In this document: in pieces, positions 6,113-14,504 of the stretch
Layout: each line of letters begins with the position of its first letter
Position numbering within the stretch: position 1 is the first letter of the stretch
Assembly: GCA_035286365.1 (NCBI GenBank)
Contig: DATHJZ010000190.1
Coordinates: 1 to 16,551 of the forward strand
Reading direction: 5' to 3'
Length of the DNA: 16,551 nucleotides
Source of the DNA: CADEED01 sp035286365
Lineage (GTDB): Bacteria > Pseudomonadota > Gammaproteobacteria > Steroidobacterales > Steroidobacteraceae
Notes under the pieces: model-generated
The model's database searches: none
Told to the model about the DNA's origin: nothing
What the model saw: only the letters and a program-made list of their open reading frames with translations
Translations under genes and position numbers: made by a program

Positions 6113-8143
6113 TTATTTCAGCGCGTCGGCTAGGCCGGGCACATTCTCTGCGCCTTCCAGCACTTTCAGGTTCGCGCCTTTGAAGTCATTGCCGATGGGC
6201 TCATAGCGGCCGCCCAGGCACTGGCTCAGGAAACCTTCCGCGATCGCGTAGAACGACACGCGATTGGTCGGCTGCGCAAATCCATGTCCCTCGTCCGGAT
6301 ACAGCACGTAGGTTACCGGCAGATTCTTCGCCTTCATCGCCTTCACGATCTGATCGGCTTCGGCCTGCTTCACGCGCGGATCGTTGGCGCCTTGCCCGAT
6401 CAGCAGCGGCTTCTTGATCGCATCGGCGCGCGTCAACGGCGAACGCTCTGCCAGCAATTTCTTGCCTTCTTCCGTGCGCGGATCGCCCACGCGCGTCGCG
6501 AACTCCTCGAAGAACGACTTCCAGTACGGCGGAATCGAACTCAACAAGGTCTGCAGATTCGACGGGCCGACGATGTCGACACCACACGCAAAGGTGTCCG
6601 GCGTGAACGTGAGGCCGACCAGCGTCGCGTAGCCGCCGTACGAACCGCCGTAGATCGCGACCTTGTCCACGGTCGTGATCTTCTCCTTGATTGCCCAGCT
6701 CACCGCGTCGAGCAGGTCGCCGTGCATCTTGCCGGCCCACTCCTTGTTGGAGGCGTTCACGAAGTTCTTGCCGAAGCCGGTGGAGCCGCGATAGTTCACG
6801 GACAGCGCCGCGTAACCGCGATTCGAGAGCCACTGGTGTTCGTTGTCGAAGCCGTACGCATCGCGCGCCCACGGCCCGCCGTGCACATTGAGCACCATCG
6901 GCACCGGAGAATCCGGGCGTCCGTCGCCATTGGCATCGGAACCCGGTGGCAAGGATAGATAGGACACGAGAGTCAGGCCATCGCGCGCCTTGAGCTCGAG
7001 CGATTGCATCGGCACCAGCGGCGCCTTGGTCAATGCGGGCCGCTGATCGAACAGCTTGGTCAGCTTGACGGCCTTGCGGTCGTAGAGATAGCTCGTCGCC
7101 GGCGCCAGCGCATCGTCGGTGGCGACGGTCCAGATGCTGTCGTCCAACGTGCGGCCAGTAACGCCAAACCCATCTCCAAGCTCTTTCGTCAGGAAATCCA
7201 CGTCCTTCTGCACGGACGGCTTCAACACCGTGACTTCAGGCTTCAGGTAGTTGACCGTGTACGCCTGCGGAGTGTGGTCTTTCGGATCGGTCCAGACATA
7301 CTCGACATCGGCCTGCTCGCTCGCACCTAACACGGTCTCCTTGCCGGTCGCGATGTCCACGCGCACCAGCGCGGATTTGTCGCGCCCCACCGAGGATTGC
7401 ATCAACGCGGTGGTGCCGGACCCTTCGACGCCGATCGTCGCGGTAGTCAGCGAATCCGCCTGGCCGAACTTCAGCAGGCTGACCCACTTGCCGCCCGCGC
7501 GGCGCAGGAACTCGCCGCCGTCGGCAGTCGTCTTGGTCGCGAGTTTCGGCTTGAGATCGAGGTCGAGGTCGTAGCCGGCGAACTCCTGCGTGTTCTGCTC
7601 GATCAGCACGCGCTTGCCGGTGGCCAGGTTGATCTCCCACAGATCATGAAACTCAGGGGTGCGATCGTTGAGGCTGACCGCAATGACGCCGGGTTTCTTC
7701 CACGACAGGCCCGCCAGTTCCGCGCGGATGCCTTTGTACGGCGTGAGATCCTTCTGCGTGTTGGCGACCACGTCCACAGCGTACAGGTGGAAGTTTTCGT
7801 CACCGCCCTCGTCCTGGCTGAACAACACGTGCTTGCTGTCATACGCCCAGAAGTGCTGGCGGATGCCGCGCTTCTGGTCGTTGGTGATCGGCTTGGCATT
7901 CGACGGATCGCTGCGCGGCGCGAGCCACACATTGAGCACACCGTCGCGCGGCGCGATGAAAGAAATGTACTTGCCGTCCGGCGAAATGCGCGCCTGGGTC
8001 TTCTCCGGATTGCCGAACAGCGCGGCGCGCGGAATCACCGTCGAACCGGCCACCGCTTCGGCCGCGGTCGGCGGTTTCTGGGCGGACGCGAGCACAGGAA
8101 CGAGCAAAGCGGCAACGAGGCTGCCGAGGATCAGGTTTTTCAT
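6113..8143 (-). CDS. Exported S9-family (prolyl oligopeptidase-type) peptidase
   Basis: This 676-residue serine peptidase has a signal peptide (MKNLILGSLVAALLVPVLASA, likely cut after residue 21) and so acts in the periplasm or outside. Residues of roughly 45-380 form the beta-propeller that gates the active site in this family (SPDGKYISFIAPRDG, YAVDVVANTQKDLTPY). The C-terminal alpha/beta hydrolase domain has the nucleophile Ser501 in GGSYGGY, Asp588 in GANDPRVK and His620 in DEGHGFA, so the triad is complete. The oxyanion-side HGGPW is present. It resembles acylaminoacyl- or dipeptidyl-peptidase-like S9 enzymes that degrade short peptides; the exact specificity cannot be read. It is alone on its strand, divergent from hscC, and shares a terminator-like repeat with the convergent regulator gene. 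Confidence 0.93.
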   Translation of the reverse strand: MKNLILGSLVAALLVPVLASAQKPPTAAEAVAGSTVIPRAALFGNPEKTQARISPDGKYISFIAPRDGVLNVWLAPRSDPSNAKPITNDQKRGIRQHFWAYDSKHVLFSQDEGGDENFHLYAVDVVANTQKDLTPYKGIRAELAGLSWKKPGVIAVSLNDRTPEFHDLWEINLATGKRVLIEQNTQEFAGYDLDLDLKPKLATKTTADGGEFLRRAGGKWVSLLKFGQADSLTTATIGVEGSGTTALMQSSVGRDKSALVRVDIATGKETVLGASEQADVEYVWTDPKDHTPQAYTVNYLKPEVTVLKPSVQKDVDFLTKELGDGFGVTGRTLDDSIWTVATDDALAPATSYLYDRKAVKLTKLFDQRPALTKAPLVPMQSLELKARDGLTLVSYLSLPPGSDANGDGRPDSPVPMVLNVHGGPWARDAYGFDNEHQWLSNRGYAALSVNYRGSTGFGKNFVNASNKEWAGKMHGDLLDAVSWAIKEKITTVDKVAIYGGSYGGYATLVGLTFTPDTFACGVDIVGPSNLQTLLSSIPPYWKSFFEEFATRVGDPRTEEGKKLLAERSPLTRADAIKKPLLIGQGANDPRVKQAEADQIVKAMKAKNLPVTYVLYPDEGHGFAQPTNRVSFYAIAEGFLSQCLGGRYEPIGNDFKGANLKVLEGAENVPGLADALK

Positions 8144-8474
8144 GGAATTCCCGAAACAGTGGGCCGAAGGGCGATGGGGTGCATTCTATATATAGAGCGG
8201 CCACGGCGGATATTCTTTGCCCGGCCCAAAGCGGGCATGTGGTGGATTTTCGCGCCGGGCCGTTGCGGATCGGGCGTGCTCAGGCCTGCGGGAGAATTCG
8301 GGCGCGCCGCTGCTCGCCGGCGCCAAAAGACAACTGCATGACGCCGAAATCCCGGCGCCAGTTGTTAGTCGCCGCAAAAAACACGCATTACGTAACGCGG
8401 GCTGACTGCGCCGCTGTGGATCGGATATCTTTCACCACGAAGTCCCCGCATCAGAAGAAGGACCGTCGCCCTCC
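8144..8474. other. Divergent intergenic region between the S9 peptidase and hscC
   Basis: This 331-nt gap holds the upstream regions of both genes. TCTATATATAGA (8185-8196) is a perfect 12-bp palindrome about 45 nt upstream of the peptidase start, and it could carry that gene's -10 element on the minus strand. A short stem (GCCCG 8219-8223 with CGGGC 8232-8236) lies beside it. Upstream of hscC, AAGGA at 8458-8462 sits 12 nt before the ATG, longer than ideal. I found no convincing sigma-32 (heat-shock) promoter. Short open frames crossing the gap lack ribosome sites and look like chance. Confidence 0.4.
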
Positions 8475-10184
8475 ATGATCATCGGCATCGACCTCGGCAC
8501 CACCAACAGCGCGGTGGGCATCTGGCGTAACGGTCAGGCTGAGCTGATCCGCAATAGCTTAGGGTCGGTGCTCACGCCCTCAGCCGTGAGTCTCACCGAC
8601 GAGGGCGAACTGCTGGTGGGCCTCGCCGCGCGCGAGCGGCAGGTCACGCATCCCGCGCTCACGGCGACGGCGTTCAAGCGCTACATGGGCACGCAGCGCG
8701 AAACGCGGCTCGGCAAGCAGCGCTTTCTTCCGGAAGAATTGTCTGCGTTGGTGCTGCGCAGCCTCAAGGCAGACGCGGAAAAGGCGCTGGGCGAGCCGGT
8801 GACCGACGCGGTCATCACCGTGCCCGCCTACTTCAATGACAAACAGCGGCAGGCGACCCGGCGCGCGGGCCAGCTCGCCGGACTCAAGGTGGAGCGCCTC
8901 CTCAACGAACCGACGGCCGCGGCGCTGGCGTATGGAATCCACCAGAAAGGCGCCGACACGCGCTTCCTGGTGTTCGACCTCGGCGGCGGCACTTTCGACG
9001 TGTCGCTGCTCGAGTTGTTCGACGGCGTGATCGAAGTACGCGCCACGACCGGCGACAACCACCTGGGCGGTGAGGACTTCAACGAGGTCCTGATCGACAA
9101 GATGTTTGCCGCGCACAAGAAGGCCTGGGAAGTGCAGGCAAAGCAGGACGAGCAGCTGCTCTATCAGAAGATCCGCGACCAGGCGGAGCGCGCCCGGCGC
9201 AAGCTGTCGACGGAACCGTCGGCGACCATGAATGTTGCCTGGAGGCAGGCGGCATTCGAAACCACCGTCACGGACGAAGAATTCGCGACGCTCGCCGCGC
9301 CGCTGATCGAGCGGCTGCGCACTCCTGTATTGCGCGCGCTGCGCGACAGCCGCATCCAGGTAGATAGTCTGGCGGAGATCGTGCTGGTGGGCGGCGCGAC
9401 GCGCATGCCCATCGTCAAGCGCGCGGTGACGAAGATGTTCGGCCGCTTTCCGGCGCTGGTGATCAACCCGGATGAGGCCGTGGCGCTCGGTGCCGCAGTG
9501 CAGGCCGGTCTCAAGGCGCGCGACGGCGATCTGCGCGAAGTCGTGCTCACGGACGTGTGCCCGTACTCGCTCGGCGTCGATATTTCCGAACGGCTGGCGA
9601 ACGGCGACCTTCGAACGGGCCTGTTTGCGCCGATCATCGAACGCAACACGGTGATACCGGCGAGCCGCGAACGATCGTTCTCGCCGTTGAGCGATGGACA
9701 GCGAACCGTGGAGTTCACGGTCTACCAGGGTGAGTCGCCGCGCTGCGCGGACAACATTGCGCTCGGCAAGATCTCGATTCCGCTGCCGGCGGGCCGCGCG
9801 GACGGCACCGTGATCACCTGCCGCTTCACGTACGACATCAATGGATTGTTGGAGGTCGATCTGTCGGTGCCGCTGACCGGCGAGCGCCGCCAGCTGGTGC
9901 TCATGGAAGAGAACGCCCCCATGGGCAGCGACGACCTCAATCGCCGGCGGGAACTGCTGGCGCAACTCAAGGTGCATCCGCGTGAGCTCGAGAACAACCG
10001 CGCGCTCATCGCGCGCGGCGAGCGCTGCTATGAGAGCACGCTCGGTGACCGGCGTGCCTACGTCGGTCAGTGCCTGTCGCAATTCGAACAGGCCATCGAA
10101 AGCCAGGATCCACGCACGATCGAGACGGCCTGCGAGAGCTTCACCAAAGTCCTCGATGCAATCGAGGGTGAGACTTACCTTTGA
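8475..10184 (+). CDS. hscC: HscC-type Hsp70 chaperone
   Basis: This 569-residue Hsp70 carries the ATPase signatures: phosphate loop 1 near residues 4-15 (GIDLGTTNSAVGIW), VITVPAYFNDKQRQATRRAG, LLNEPTAAALAYG, the phosphate loop 2 FDLGGGTFDVSLLE, and the adenosine motif VLVGGATRMP. A substrate-binding beta domain follows (TDVCPYSLGVDIS, then NTVIPASRERSFSP). It is shorter than DnaK (about 640) and close to E. coli HscC (about 556), with a reduced C-terminal lid and no EEVD-like tail. HscC proteins are specialised Hsp70s that work with membrane J-proteins, not with DnaJ/GrpE housekeeping. The next gene overlaps by 4 nt and encodes such a J-like partner, which supports HscC over DnaK or HscA. No dnaJ, grpE or isc gene is nearby. 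Confidence 0.88.
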   Translation: MIIGIDLGTTNSAVGIWRNGQAELIRNSLGSVLTPSAVSLTDEGELLVGLAARERQVTHPALTATAFKRYMGTQRETRLGKQRFLPEELSALVLRSLKADAEKALGEPVTDAVITVPAYFNDKQRQATRRAGQLAGLKVERLLNEPTAAALAYGIHQKGADTRFLVFDLGGGTFDVSLLELFDGVIEVRATTGDNHLGGEDFNEVLIDKMFAAHKKAWEVQAKQDEQLLYQKIRDQAERARRKLSTEPSATMNVAWRQAAFETTVTDEEFATLAAPLIERLRTPVLRALRDSRIQVDSLAEIVLVGGATRMPIVKRAVTKMFGRFPALVINPDEAVALGAAVQAGLKARDGDLREVVLTDVCPYSLGVDISERLANGDLRTGLFAPIIERNTVIPASRERSFSPLSDGQRTVEFTVYQGESPRCADNIALGKISIPLPAGRADGTVITCRFTYDINGLLEVDLSVPLTGERRQLVLMEENAPMGSDDLNRRRELLAQLKVHPRELENNRALIARGERCYESTLGDRRAYVGQCLSQFEQAIESQDPRTIETACESFTKVLDAIEGETYL

Positions 10185-11908
10185 GCGCACATGGCCACCC
10201 ATGGGACACGCTTGGAATCGCGCCGACTCGTGACCAGACGGAGATCCGGCGTGCCTATGCAAAGAAGCTGAAGCAGACCAACCCCGAAGACGATGCCGCG
10301 GGTTTCCAGGAGCTGCGTCAGGCGTACGAGCTCGCCTGCAGATTCACTTCGCATGCCGAACCGGAGGCGGGCGAAGAGCTGATTGCCGCAGTGGCTCCGG
10401 CAGCCCCGCCACTCGAACCGGCACGCCCGGACGATCCGGCGGGAGTCGCGCTCAACGCTGCGCTCGCGGCCCTCGGTCGGGCATTGCGCAGCGAGGTGAC
10501 GCCGCCGGAAGCCGATCTTCAGGCCTTGCTCGCGGCAGTACTGAACAGCGACTTCGAGCGCTTCGACCTGCTGCAACGCGCCGAGAGCCAGCTGCTCTAT
10601 CTACTGATGGAGAACATTCCGCGTTCAGATCCGCTGCTGGCCGCGTCGAATCTGCGGTTCGAGTGGAGCCACCGGAAGGATCACCGCGCTCTTCCCGGCC
10701 AGGCGCGGATTGTGCTCGAGCGCCTGGCCGAACTCGCGCTGTTGTGGGATCTGCGCGAGGGGACCGGTAAAGAGGCGCTGTCATACGCGCGCCTGCGCGC
10801 GCCGCCGGCTGCGCGGCAGAAGTTCTTTCATGCCTGGTTGTTGAACCAGTTCTCCCCGCGGCCGGAGCTCGCGCTGATCGACCGGCTGCGGAATCAGAAT
10901 CCACGCCTGCTCGAAGAGCTGAACAGCGAGAATGTCGCGTGGTGGGACCGTTTCGCGGCGCGTCCACACTTTTCGCTGCTCACCTTTATCTTCGGCTTCA
11001 TTCCCGCCATCGTGACGAGCCTGACATTCTTCCCGAGCCTGAATACACCCGGCCCGGGAGGCGGGCTTCCGGCGGGCCTGATTTTCGCCTGGATAGCCTT
11101 CGCGCTCGGCTTCGCCTTGTTTCGGCTCTATGTCGTCGACTGGCCCGTGCGGCTCGCGGAACGCCGTTGGCCGTGGAGCAAGCCGGCGTGGTTCTCCTTT
11201 GGCTGGGTGCCCACGGTCCTGGTACTGCTGGTAGCTAGTGCGTTGACGGCGCACCTGGCGTGGGTGGCGACTGCGATTGCGGTGCTCGCCACACTGGCGG
11301 CATGGTGGGCAACCCTCGCGGCGGGCCCGGTTGCACCCCTCTTCATAGGGCTCAACAGCAACCTGGCACTCGACAATTCGCGTGTCCTGCGCGCCGGCCG
11401 TGCGAACCTGGTGTCGGGATTGTGGCTCTCGCTGGCGATTCCCGAATACGACGTCGCCTGGCCGCTCATCGTCACTTTGATTGCCACGATGTGGGCCAGC
11501 GGCGTCGATCGGCAGTCGCTGGTACACGCGTTCGTGACCTATCTGGGTCCGCGCCAGAGATTCTGGTATTCGATCGCGCTGGCGGTGCTGGCGGGACTGC
11601 TGATCGTCGCGACCGTCCTCTTGGGCAGCTACGCGTCGTGGCAGGTGCCGCTGCTGGTCGCGGTGATGTGCCTGGTGATGCTGCGGCGGCCACTCAACTT
11701 CAACGTGCAGGTGCCGGACTTCGGTGTGCGCGGAACGGTGATCGCTGCGATCATCGGATTCAACATCTTCCGCTCACTTGCCGATCGCAGCGTTGCGCAG
11801 AACGCCGACAGCGACGCGAGCGCTGGCACTCTCATCATCGGCGCCGTATTCCTGCTCGCCGGCGTCTTCGTCGTGGCAATTTCGTCGCTCACTCCCCGGC
11901 GTCAATAA
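10181..11908 (+). CDS. Membrane J-like-domain protein, HscC partner (DjlB/DjlC type)
   Basis: This 575-residue protein starts at TTG 10181 inside the hscC stop (TTGA overlap), with GGTGAG 8 nt upstream. No ATG suits, and the J-like fold begins at once (HPWDTLGIAPTRDQTEIRRAY). Residues 6-55 match helices I-III of a J domain, ending GFQELRQAYELA. The canonical HPD, which triggers Hsp70 ATP hydrolysis, is replaced by Asn34-Pro35-Glu36 (KKLKQTNPEDD). A soluble linker and helical region follow to about residue 260, then about ten membrane segments (about 264-570). E. coli DjlB and DjlC are J-like proteins tied to HscC and also have C-terminal membrane parts; the polytopic region here appears larger. 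Likely role: recruit HscC to the inner membrane. Confidence 0.82.
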   Translation: MSAHGHPWDTLGIAPTRDQTEIRRAYAKKLKQTNPEDDAAGFQELRQAYELACRFTSHAEPEAGEELIAAVAPAAPPLEPARPDDPAGVALNAALAALGRALRSEVTPPEADLQALLAAVLNSDFERFDLLQRAESQLLYLLMENIPRSDPLLAASNLRFEWSHRKDHRALPGQARIVLERLAELALLWDLREGTGKEALSYARLRAPPAARQKFFHAWLLNQFSPRPELALIDRLRNQNPRLLEELNSENVAWWDRFAARPHFSLLTFIFGFIPAIVTSLTFFPSLNTPGPGGGLPAGLIFAWIAFALGFALFRLYVVDWPVRLAERRWPWSKPAWFSFGWVPTVLVLLVASALTAHLAWVATAIAVLATLAAWWATLAAGPVAPLFIGLNSNLALDNSRVLRAGRANLVSGLWLSLAIPEYDVAWPLIVTLIATMWASGVDRQSLVHAFVTYLGPRQRFWYSIALAVLAGLLIVATVLLGSYASWQVPLLVAVMCLVMLRRPLNFNVQVPDFGVRGTVIAAIIGFNIFRSLADRSVAQNADSDASAGTLIIGAVFLLAGVFVVAISSLTPRRQ

Positions 11909-11994
11909 GTGCGACCGCCGGAAGCGGCTGATGTGGCATGATCTTTTGCCCGCCGCGCAGCAGCCGCGACGTGAACCTCAAGCCAGGAATGCCC

Positions 11995-13113
11995 ATGAAT
12001 CACCGCCAGCGGCTCGTCGCACTCCTCCTCTTCATCTGCTTCACCACCACCAGTATGGCTGACACCAATCTGCTCTACATCGCCTCCCAGGATCCGGCCA
12101 GGATGGGCATCACCGTCGCCGAGTTCGATCCGGATACGGGCGCGCTGTCGGTGCCGCGCCTGGTCATCGAGACGCGCGACCCGGCGCACTTCACGCTGTC
12201 TGCGGACGGCAAACGCCTCTACCTGTGCAACTCCGGTACACCGGGCGGCGTGAGCGCATTCGCGGTCACGGACAAGAAGACCGGCGCACTGAAGCTGCTC
12301 AACTACAAGGAATCGAAGGGCCGCGGGCCTAGCTACGTGAGCGTCGATAAGAGCGGCCGCTACGTGCTGGACGCCAACTATGGCGGCGGCTACGTCGAGA
12401 TCTATTCTCTCGCGCAGGACGGCTCGCTCGACCAGCAGACCGCGTTCGTGCAGCACGAAGGCTCGAGCGTCCATCCGCAGCGCCAGACCAAGCCGTACGC
12501 CCACTGGTTCCGCACCGATCCCACCGGTAAATTCGGGCTGGTGGCGGACCTCGGCACGGACCAGATCTTCGTCTACAGGTTCGACGCCAGGACCGGCAAG
12601 ATCACGCCCAACGATCCGCCGGCCACCAAGGTTGTCGGCGGCCAGGGCCCGCGGCACCTGGCGTTCCACCCGAACGGCAAGTGGGTGTACGCCATCGCCG
12701 AGATCGCCAATGAAGTCATGGGGTTCAGCTGGGACGCGAAGAAAGGCACACTGACTCAGTTCCAGGCAGTAAAGACGCTGGCAGCGGGCTTCACCGATCA
12801 CTCCACCGCGGCGGAGATTGCCGTGCGCAGCGACGGAAAATTTCTGTACGCCTCGAATCGCGGCGAAGACAGTATCGTGGTCTACGCGATCGATGCGAAC
12901 ACGGGCGAGCTCACGCTCAGGCAGCGCACACCGTCGCGCGGCAAGGTGCCGCGCTATTTCACGCTCGACCCGACTAACAAGTGGCTCATCGTGAGCAACC
13001 AGGAAGGCGGCAATGTTTCCGTATTCAGCGTGGATGCGAAGACCGGCGAGCTCGCGCCCAGGGGTGAACCGGTGTCACTGGTGAAACCCATGGGCGTCGT
13101 GTTCCAACACTAA
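11995..13113 (+). CDS. Exported lactonase-like beta-propeller protein
   Basis: This 372-residue protein belongs to the 6-phosphogluconolactonase (YbhE)-like seven-bladed propeller family. ATG 11995 is chosen because AGGA (11985-11988) lies 6 nt upstream and a signal peptide follows directly (MNHRQRLVALLLFICF, then TTSMA). Repeated blade motifs are visible: LSADGKRLYLCN, KSGRYVLDANYGGG, DPTGKFGLVADLGTD, HPNGKWVYAIAE, RSDGKFLYASNRGED and LDPTNKWLIVSNQEGG. Cytoplasmic family members hydrolyse 6-phosphogluconolactone, but an exported copy outside any pentose-phosphate context is unlikely to do that, and its substrate is unknown. It follows the J-protein gene by 86 nt on the same strand, with no clear terminator between, so co-transcription is possible. 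Confidence 0.87.
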   Translation: MNHRQRLVALLLFICFTTTSMADTNLLYIASQDPARMGITVAEFDPDTGALSVPRLVIETRDPAHFTLSADGKRLYLCNSGTPGGVSAFAVTDKKTGALKLLNYKESKGRGPSYVSVDKSGRYVLDANYGGGYVEIYSLAQDGSLDQQTAFVQHEGSSVHPQRQTKPYAHWFRTDPTGKFGLVADLGTDQIFVYRFDARTGKITPNDPPATKVVGGQGPRHLAFHPNGKWVYAIAEIANEVMGFSWDAKKGTLTQFQAVKTLAAGFTDHSTAAEIAVRSDGKFLYASNRGEDSIVVYAIDANTGELTLRQRTPSRGKVPRYFTLDPTNKWLIVSNQEGGNVSVFSVDAKTGELAPRGEPVSLVKPMGVVFQH

Positions 13114-13310
13114 AGTGAACTTTGTGCGGCGCGCTTGTTAGGCCCGGCAATGCGTCTCCGAATGGCTACGCTTTTGTATGCAGGTGTATGTAAGCGGCGC
13201 AAGACGGCGACAGGGTGCGATCGCCTGACGCCGATTGTGGGACTCAAACTACGAAGATGACCCGCCGCGGCCAATTTCACCTGGCACGCCTGATCGCTAT
13301 CTTGCGTTCG

Positions 13311-13664
13311 ATGAATGACGTTCCTCACTCCGGCTCCGCGGCGAAGGAGAAGCGCAAACAGCTGATCGAGCTCTTTCTGCAGCGCACCCTCGAAGACGTG
13401 GAACACATGCGCCGCGGGGTTCCCGATCTCATCGCGGGAGATCCGACGGCGTGGCAGGAACTGCGTTTTACGGCGCAACGCGCCGCGGGCATGGCGAAGA
13501 GCCTGGAACTCGGCATTCTCGCGGCCTGCACGCGGGAACTGGCGGCGCTGGCGGACGAGAAGTTCGCCGGCAAGGCGCTCGATGCACACTTCCTGCTGGG
13601 AGTCACCAGCGCGATCGAAGTGGTGGCGATCGAGCTCGATCGCCTGGGCCGCGAGAACCCCTAA
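13311..13664 (+). CDS. Hpt-like helical protein lacking the phospho-histidine
   Basis: From ATG 13311 this is a 117-residue, all-helical protein. The segment LRFTAQRAAGMAKSLELGILAACTRELAAL (shown here by its ends: LRFTAQRAAG to CTRELAAL) follows the Hpt pattern in which a histidine precedes L-x-G-x-A and a Leu-Gly turn. Gln56 stands where the phosphorylated His would be. If it is an Hpt relative, it could not carry phosphate and might act as a binding partner or inhibitor. No kinase or response regulator is nearby. The start is uncertain: ATG 13257 would add 18 residues (MTRRGQFHLARLIAILRS), and neither start has a good ribosome site. A long open frame on the other strand covers the same bases. 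The gene ends 6 nt from the convergent 198-aa gene. Confidence 0.55.
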   Translation: MNDVPHSGSAAKEKRKQLIELFLQRTLEDVEHMRRGVPDLIAGDPTAWQELRFTAQRAAGMAKSLELGILAACTRELAALADEKFAGKALDAHFLLGVTSAIEVVAIELDRLGRENP

Positions 13665-13670
13665 CAACTC

Positions 13671-14267
13671 CTACGCGAGGCGCAGCACGCGCAGGATCGT
13701 GTCGTAGCTCATCGACATGTGCAGCAGCGCAGCCAGGGTTGCCAGCACCGACAGTTCGATGCCGAATTTTGTGCGCACTTCATTGATGCGGAAAAGGTCG
13801 GCGACCATGCGATGCGCGAATGAGGGCGCCAGGGTGCGGGCCAGCGCGTCCTTGTGTTCCTGCGAGACTTCGAGCGCGTCGATCAGCGTCGTGACGATGC
13901 CGACGGCGGTCCTGACCTGGCTGCGCGGATCGCGCCGGGCCAGGTAGTGGGCCGCACGCGCGTCGATGTATGCCGCCGCTTCGGGATCGCTGGCGCAGTG
14001 GGTGCCCCAGAACGGCAGCAGTACGTCTTTCAACAACGGATCGAGCTTGGCGCGTTCTTCGGCGGTGAGCGTCGACGCATCGAGGGCCGCAGTCATCGCC
14101 GCTGTGACGGCGGCGCAGATTTCGCGCCGGCGTGCGGGATCGGCACCGGAGGCCTCTTTGCCTTCCAGCCTGGCGAGCAGTGCAACTACATCGTTTACGA
14201 ATCCGTTGAGGCTCACGCCGTAATCGCGCGCAAGCTGACTAGCGGGGATCCCGCGTTTTCCTGGCAT
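13671..14267 (-). CDS. Unrecognised 198-residue helical protein
   Basis: I do not recognise the family. The protein is soluble-looking, with no signal peptide and mostly helical. The N-terminus is basic (MPGKRGIPASQLARDYGVSL), which could bind nucleic acid, though a helix-turn-helix is not clear. The middle is acidic-basic mixed and Ala-rich, with FWGTHCASDPEAAAYIDARA near residues 88-107. The C-terminal half has a hydrophobic helix set (VGIVTTLIDALEV, IELSVLATLAALLHMSMSY). ATG 14267 has AGGT a few bases upstream. Coding is supported by length and composition. It converges on the Hpt-like gene. Confidence 0.68.
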   Translation of the reverse strand: MPGKRGIPASQLARDYGVSLNGFVNDVVALLARLEGKEASGADPARRREICAAVTAAMTAALDASTLTAEERAKLDPLLKDVLLPFWGTHCASDPEAAAYIDARAAHYLARRDPRSQVRTAVGIVTTLIDALEVSQEHKDALARTLAPSFAHRMVADLFRINEVRTKFGIELSVLATLAALLHMSMSYDTILRVLRLA

Positions 14268-14474
14268 TTACCTGGACCTGCTTCACTTATCCGCGGGCGT
14301 ACATTCGTTGCGCCCGACTTTATTTTGATTCGCCCGCTCTTGCCATCGAAACGACGAGAGCGTTAGCTTGCTGCGCGCCCCGAATGATCGATAGCGGCGA
14401 TCCTAACGAGCCGATTGCAAAGCGGCGAATTCAAACGCGCCCCAAAAGATAAATAGGCAAAACCACTAGCGCGC
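14268..14474. other. Intergenic stretch upstream of the 198-aa gene
   Basis: No gene is seen here. The stretch is AT-richer than the surrounding genes (ACTTTATTTTGATT near 14318; AAAAGATAAATAGGCAAAA near 14444) and probably holds the promoter of the 198-residue gene. CGTTAG (14360-14365) and CTAACG (14404-14409) form a loose inverted pair. No clear -35/-10 pair could be fixed. Confidence 0.35.
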
Positions 14475-14499
14475 AAAAGGCGTCCTCCTACAGGGCGCC
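14475..14499 (-). terminator. Rho-independent terminator after the alpha/beta hydrolase gene
   Basis: Read on the minus strand, GGCGCCCT (14499-14492) pairs with AGGACGCC (14486-14479) through 8 positions with one G-U, and has a 5-nt loop. TTTTG follows at once. The hairpin lies 5 nt beyond the hydrolase TGA, as expected for the end of the GST-hydrolase operon. Confidence 0.65.
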
Positions 14500-14504
14500 G
14501 GGCT

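Noticed and set aside
8217..8405. Short plus-strand frame in the peptidase-hscC gap (62 codons)
   Set aside because: No ribosome site and a basic, motif-free product. It is best read as intergenic DNA.
8580..10262. Long open frame on the minus strand opposite hscC (560 codons)
   Set aside because: It mirrors the codon periodicity of hscC, is rich in Arg, His and Gln, and shows no family motif. GC-rich genes often leave such antisense frames open.
13126..13140. GTTAGGC motif resembling part of an integron attC site
   Set aside because: No matching RYYYAAC box lies at the right distance and orientation, and there is no integrase or cassette array. The GTTAGG/CTAAC words elsewhere in the window are scattered inside genes.
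13110..13667. Minus-strand open frame covering the Hpt-like gene (185 codons)
   Set aside because: No recognisable motif or start site, and its Arg/His-rich product looks like an antisense shadow. The plus-strand reading has a plausible helical fold, though I am only moderately sure of it.
14360..14409. CGTTAG...CTAACG inverted pair as an attC or operator
   Set aside because: The orientation is opposite to that of attC boxes, and the arms are only 6 bp with a 38-nt spacing. Chance is likely.
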